A stretch of 64,000 bases of DNA from Glossina fuscipes (lineage: Eukaryota; Arthropoda; Insecta; Diptera; Glossinidae): positions 1,590,875 through 1,654,874 of the forward strand of contig NW_023998471.1 of NCBI RefSeq assembly GCF_014805625.2, read 5' to 3'. Position 1 is the first letter of the stretch; every line of letters begins with the position of its first letter. The notes beneath the pieces are model-generated. The model worked only from the letters and a program-made list of their open reading frames with translations, had not been told where the DNA came from and did no database searches. A program made the position numbers and the translations under genes. Shown here piece after piece: positions 59,625-64,000 of the stretch.

Positions 59625-59819
59625 TTAAAATACACTTCGAAGATTTGGATTAATGTCAAGTGTTTTGGGCATCTTCTCTCCGTTTGCTATACCCTGCAGT
59701 ATTTGTGATAAATGGTGCGGATGCAGATAACGCACAGAATTACTTGAGATGAGGACGTCCTTTAGTACAGCAGCGGCAGCGATTGCTTTAGGGGAAGTGG
59801 TATGGTCAGTTTCGCCGAA
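59625..59819 (-). CDS. Unidentified coding-looking exon
   Basis: A 64-codon open segment containing SPKAIAAAAVLKDVLISS, SVRYLHPHHLSQILQGIANG and EKMPKTLDINPNL. The DNA is locally GC-richer and the amino-acid mix is normal, so I think it is real coding sequence, possibly of the same unknown gene as the 59.3-59.5 kb segment. No start codon or clear acceptor is at its 5' edge. Confidence 0.4.
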   Translation of the reverse strand, partial: FGETDHTTSPKAIAAAAVLKDVLISSNSVRYLHPHHLSQILQGIANGEKMPKTLDINPNLRSVF

Positions 59820-61110
59820 TTACAAAGGTTTACTTTGTTTTTCTAATTGAATCACGTTAGTAGGCAACTTTAATTCACAATTTTTGTAAAGAGAACACAA
59901 GGACGTTAACTGAACCATACATGGTCGAACAAGAATCGCGACTAGGAGTTTAGTTAAGGAGCAAGTTTAATGCCTAATATTACTGAGGAGACGTTTTTAT
60001 TATAATTATAATTTATTTACACTAAAAAATAAATTCAAGGACTAAAAAAAAAAAATGCGTTTTTTAAGTACTTTCGAAAAGTTTATAGGGACGAGTCTTC
60101 GAGTATTGGAAAGGCATTCGGCAAAGTATATGTTTAATTGTAAGATTTTGTCCACGCAATTGCAAACTGGTCGAGTAGATTTCTTAAGCGCCCATTGGTG
60201 CTTTGTATATATCGCATATGACTAAGACGAATCCTTACAAGTGTTTTAATCTTGATTCTCTCTCAAAGTTTTTTAAATATAGGGGTGCAAAAAGATTAGG
60301 ATCGACAGTGCCACAGTATCGATTTTCTTTATCAATTTTCTCTTTAAATGTTTTTCTAATATACACTCAAAGTTCAAACAATTCCATTGTGGTGAAGGTG
60401 CCTTACATATCAAATCTTTTCGCGGTCTTAAATCCGTTTCAGTGCATCACAGAGACTTGAAACCAAAACAACTTTCAGTTCTTCAATTAAGATTAGTTAG
60501 GTTATAGAATAATTTTTAAATTCTTTAAGGATCTACGCAAATTGACAATGTATCAAGAATTGTAATGTTGAAATATAATCGAATCGAAATGGCGGTATCT
60601 GTCGCGTTTACTTCGCTTTGCATTTTATTACATCTACTCGTTGAGAGCACCAGTTGGAGATAATATAAGAACACAGGTAAATGAGAGGCTAAGCTTTTCA
60701 AGATTTGCAAGATCAAGGACTAAATGTCGCAGTATACTCCAAGTTTCGTATTAAACTTAGAAATAAATGCTCTTTTATTACGAGCAGATAAAAAAAAGTT
60801 GTTGGTTTTTTTTTAAATAATTATCGTTTTCGTTAATTTGCAAATAATTAGCAATATACAGTCGAATATTAGCAATAATTTACACATCCATAAGCACCGT
60901 TCACTAACTGATGCAAATCAATTTGACGCGCAAATATTTACGGGCGGCTAAAAGCAATTATGGCACACTGCAAATCATTTTATGGCTAATTTTTTTTTTT
61001 TTTTCAATCGTTTAAGCATTACCTCAAAGGATTCAGAAAGTTTGTGCTCTATCTGTGAACCAATGTGAACTATTACATGCAAATAGATTTATTCTTTGTA
61101 GGGTTCTATA
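59820..61110. other. AT-rich stretch, no gene recognised
   Basis: Small frames only, none convincing. I looked here for the missing 5' exons of the CoA-transferase and did not find them. Confidence 0.45.
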
Positions 61111-61117
61111 CATGTAT

Positions 61118-61885
61118 TTTTATACCCACCACTGCTGTAAGATGGGCGTATACTCATTTTGTTTTTTTTTCCAAAATATATGCAACACCCAAAAAGCAAC
61201 TTTCAGAGACTCTAGAAAGTATATATATTCTTGATCAGCATGAAATCTTGATTTGACTTGATTTAGCCATGTCCGTCGATCTGTGTGGTGCGTGCTGTTG
61301 GCACTCTCCTGGTCGCAAAAATGATATCGACTTCAAATTTGGTAGAAACATTGGAAGTTTCTGTAAGCAGATTGTTATTGAAAACGGGCCAAAGTGGTCA
61401 CAGCAGAAGCGCGCAGTGGAGCGTAGATTGAACGCAATCCGGTTTTTTTTTTATTAAAGTTTTGGATTTTTGCTCCTTATTCGGAAATTATTAAAGTTAG
61501 AAGGCTGAAACTTTTCAGATTTTCTTTACGGGGCACCTTACTCTCTAGGTCCAAAAATGGAATCTAGCGGCCGTGTCAACACAAAGTTACGAGTGATTAA
61601 ATTTTCTTCTTTTCACTTTTTTGAGGTTTAATGCTCATTTATCATAAGGCAAACAGAACTGAATGTTTAAAACTATTTTGTAAACTTCTCAAGTAAAAAT
61701 GTATTATCTGCCTAAAAATGAGTTAACTTGAAAATAAATATATTAGACAACGCGATTAATTTTTTTTTAATAATACTACCGATGACATGGGTGCCAAATA
61801 AAAGAATTTGGAGAGTGGAATGCGAAAAACATTGGGGTGGGTATGCGTTCTCTGCCGAACATAACTTTCCTACTTGTTTTCCGTT
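61118..61885 (+). repeat. Dispersed repeat family 1, near-full copy
   Basis: The best copy in the window. It opens 'tatacccaccactgctgtaa' and 'gggcgtatactcattttg', then 'gtatatatattcttgatcag', 'tagccatgtccgtcgatctg', 'gtgctgttggcactctcctg', 'gaaacattggaagtttctg', 'attatctgcctaaaaatgag' and 'gtgccaaataaaagaatttg', and ends around 'gggtgggtatgcg'. About 770 bp, with no clear terminal repeats. Confidence 0.88.
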
Positions 61886-61936
61886 CGTCAGGAGCTATAG
61901 GTAAATGGAACACTTCCAAATACTGCTTTACGGGTA

Positions 61937-62458
61937 CTACAGATTCTCTCTTTGACAAAAGTCATTTCGATTTTTTGGAGGAGACGCAGAAACTTTCTGA
62001 TAACCTGCCTCTCGAAGTACATCGGATAACAGGGCATTGCTAAACCGAATTTTTGCATCTAATTGATCTAAAAGATATGAGCGGTATTCCTCTGTAACGT
62101 TTGTGCCACTTTTTAAAGTGTGACAACAATATTCCTTTCAGTTGTCAAAAATATTATGTTGGAGACTTACTTCATGATCTTGGCGACTTGGATTGTTCTC
62201 GAATTGAACATCTAAGCTCAGTTCCCTTTGCGACATATTTGGCAGTGGCAATTTATCATTACTATCGTAACAAGCACTAATTCCAAACCAAAAACAAGTA
62301 AAAACAGTGTAGTTAACCGCGGCCTAGCATTACCTTGTACATGCCACCCTACAACTCTGCTGTTATATATGTAACGACCATTTTACGAGATTAGGCGTTA
62401 TATGGGAAGCAGTCGAACACGTGGTCTGATCCGAATCATTTCCAGTTGCATTCGTCAT
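61937..62458 (-). CDS. Possible small three-exon gene, unknown protein
   Basis: Candidate exons on the minus strand are 62458-62387 (ATG start, MTNATGNDSDQTTCSTASHI..), 62323-62171 (containing KLPLPNMSQRELSLDVQFEN) and 62089-61937 (EYRSYLLDQLDAKIRFSNAL..AGYQKV.., stop TAG). All junctions are phase 0, introns are 63 and 81 bases, and the donors are GTAAAA and GTAAGT, giving 125 residues. Exons 2 and 3 are also in one frame interrupted by a single TGA, so a pseudogene or a different splice is possible. Composition is clearly protein-like, but I recognise no family. It lies 50 bp from a family-1 repeat. Confidence 0.35.
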
Positions 62459-62459
62459 A

Positions 62460-64000
62460 TGTCAAAAATTGTATGCTGCAGATTGAACCCTTGGGAAAAC
62501 AGACAAGAAAGCAGACTGAAAAGTTGGACCCATCTCAAGTTCTTTTGCGTTCTGCGTACATCGGCGCAAATTGAATATAACCTTGTACCGCAAATGATGG
62601 AAGGTATAAACATTACAAACTTACAAGCACACACTTACACGCACAACCGTTCGTTACGGTTTCATGTACTGGCACAAGTGAAATTTCTCAAGCATGACCG
62701 ATCGCGACTGTAAAAGATCGGCACTAGTGTCTGCATTTAGGAAGAATCTCGGTAATTTATCGCATATTCAAGATTCGTTACAAGATAAATATCTTTTTTT
62801 TTTAAATAATTACTTTCTTAATGCATACATATTTATTTTTAGGCATTAAACTTTGATTTTCTTTAATAATCAACATAAAAACGTTAATTTATCAACAAAC
62901 ACTTTATTTCTGGTCTTCTTTTCGACGATAAGAACGCTAATTGAAGATTGCGAAATGATTATAATACATGTCATGCCAGCGCGTTCTAAATGCGCATATC
63001 ATTAATTTCGTAAATTATTATATTTACAGGGTATTGTATGCTATATATAACAGAGGTGGGCAGAAATTACATGACCTGAAGTTCCATACGTAATTCCTAT
63101 TCACTTCAAAAAACTTAAGTTCTTCGCTGAAAGAAAACTGAGACCACGTTTTATTTACTTTCACCATTGAAGGTATTTAGGCATACCCCCCTGTTCCCCT
63201 ATGTAATATCGGCAGTACGTAGAACTTTTTCGTTTACTATATATCAATCTAAAAGATATAATTAAAGCAAGTAAGAACATGATAGTCGGTTGAGGTCGAT
63301 CATTAAATACCTTCTTCTTGAATTTTTCTTCTTTTTTCCTTATAGAATAATAAAGATTGTACCTTCCTTCACTAGGAGCCTATATAGGGACGGGTGGTTT
63401 ATAGCGCGAAATGACGTAGTTCAAATTTACAAGATTTAATTTTCTTGTCAGCTCTAGTTTGGTAAAATAATTGCCCAACTATGGTGGCCTTAGTTGTTTT
63501 CAATATAGGCAGTACTCACCTAAGGTACTGGTTAAGTAATTGCAAACGTCCTTTGTAAATGCACTTTAACAAAGAAACCGCCTTTGCCACTCATCATTAG
63601 GGAATTGGATAGACGTGACCACACCCAAACAGATTCACTAATCATTAGGGAATGGGATAGCCATACACAGATTTCTACACGTATGCTTGTGCTTGAACCA
63701 ATATCTTACATGCATTATTTAAAAAAAAGGGCGTATAGCCGTCTCATTGTACCATTCATAACAGAAGACATTCGTGCATTTTTCATTGGAGTAAACATGT
63801 ATCCCCCACATCCATCCCACCCGTTGCGTAAGGGAAACCAACAATTGCAAAATTTGTGATGGAAGTCTGAAATTCACTTCAAATATTGATGATGGACTTC
63901 CGTAGATTAAAATAAAATGCGGCCGTAATGCACACTCGATCTGTTGCAAACATTTAGAAACAGTGATGTAAAATAAAAATGTAAATATTGTTCTGAGCAA
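62460..64000. other. Gene-free right end
   Basis: No exon supported. A short imperfect direct repeat ('atcattagggaattggatag' and a one-base variant) lies at about 63592-63612 and 63640-63660. Confidence 0.45.

Noticed and set aside
1..64000. CRISPR array, phage, bacterial operon or integrated-virus system
   Set aside because: No regularly spaced repeats, no densely packed bacterial-style genes, and no viral structural or polymerase genes apart from non-LTR retroelement reverse transcriptase.

Overview
The window looks like nuclear DNA of a higher (brachyceran) fly. It is very AT-rich, has short introns with GT..AG borders, carries mariner, R1-clade and I-clade mobile-element relics, and has many copies of a dispersed repeat containing the 'ttcttgatcagc' and 'tagccatgtccgtc' motifs that I associate with fly genomes. 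The genus cannot be fixed from sequence alone; a calyptrate such as tsetse is possible but unproven. I see no bacterial, viral or CRISPR-like system.

Layout. Bases 1-585 hold the decayed 3' end of an R1-clade retrotransposon followed by microsatellites. From 0.9 to 24 kb the sequence is gene-poor: diverged repeats, a 10-N gap, and a few isolated coding-looking stretches (6.1 kb plus strand, 22.7 kb minus strand) that I cannot name. A broken mariner transposase lies at 24.2-25.1 kb. At 26.9-31.6 kb a 5'-truncated I-clade LINE (endonuclease, reverse transcriptase, RNase H) sits inside a dispersed repeat. Its 14-bp target-site duplication and A-tail are intact, but its ORFs are damaged.

The main gene is a sidestep-family (Side) immunoglobulin cell-surface receptor on the plus strand. 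I traced 16 coding exons from 34,917 to 51,211 with every splice phase consistent: signal peptide, five Ig domains, one FN3 domain, one transmembrane helix and a short cytoplasmic tail, about 848 residues. Side proteins are the known partners of Beat proteins in axon guidance and synaptic matching. The last exon reads into a stop codon that overlaps a good splice donor, so the C-terminus is ambiguous.

On the minus strand at 57.9-59.2 kb lie four exons of an acetyl-CoA hydrolase / 4-hydroxybutyrate CoA-transferase family gene. It is interrupted by a 100-N gap whose edge is an inverted copy of adjacent coding sequence, probably an assembly artefact. Its 5' exons are not recognisable. Further upstream on the same strand are unidentified coding-looking pieces at 59.3-59.8 kb and a possible three-exon small gene at 61.9-62.5 kb. 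The two recognised genes converge and have no evident functional link.
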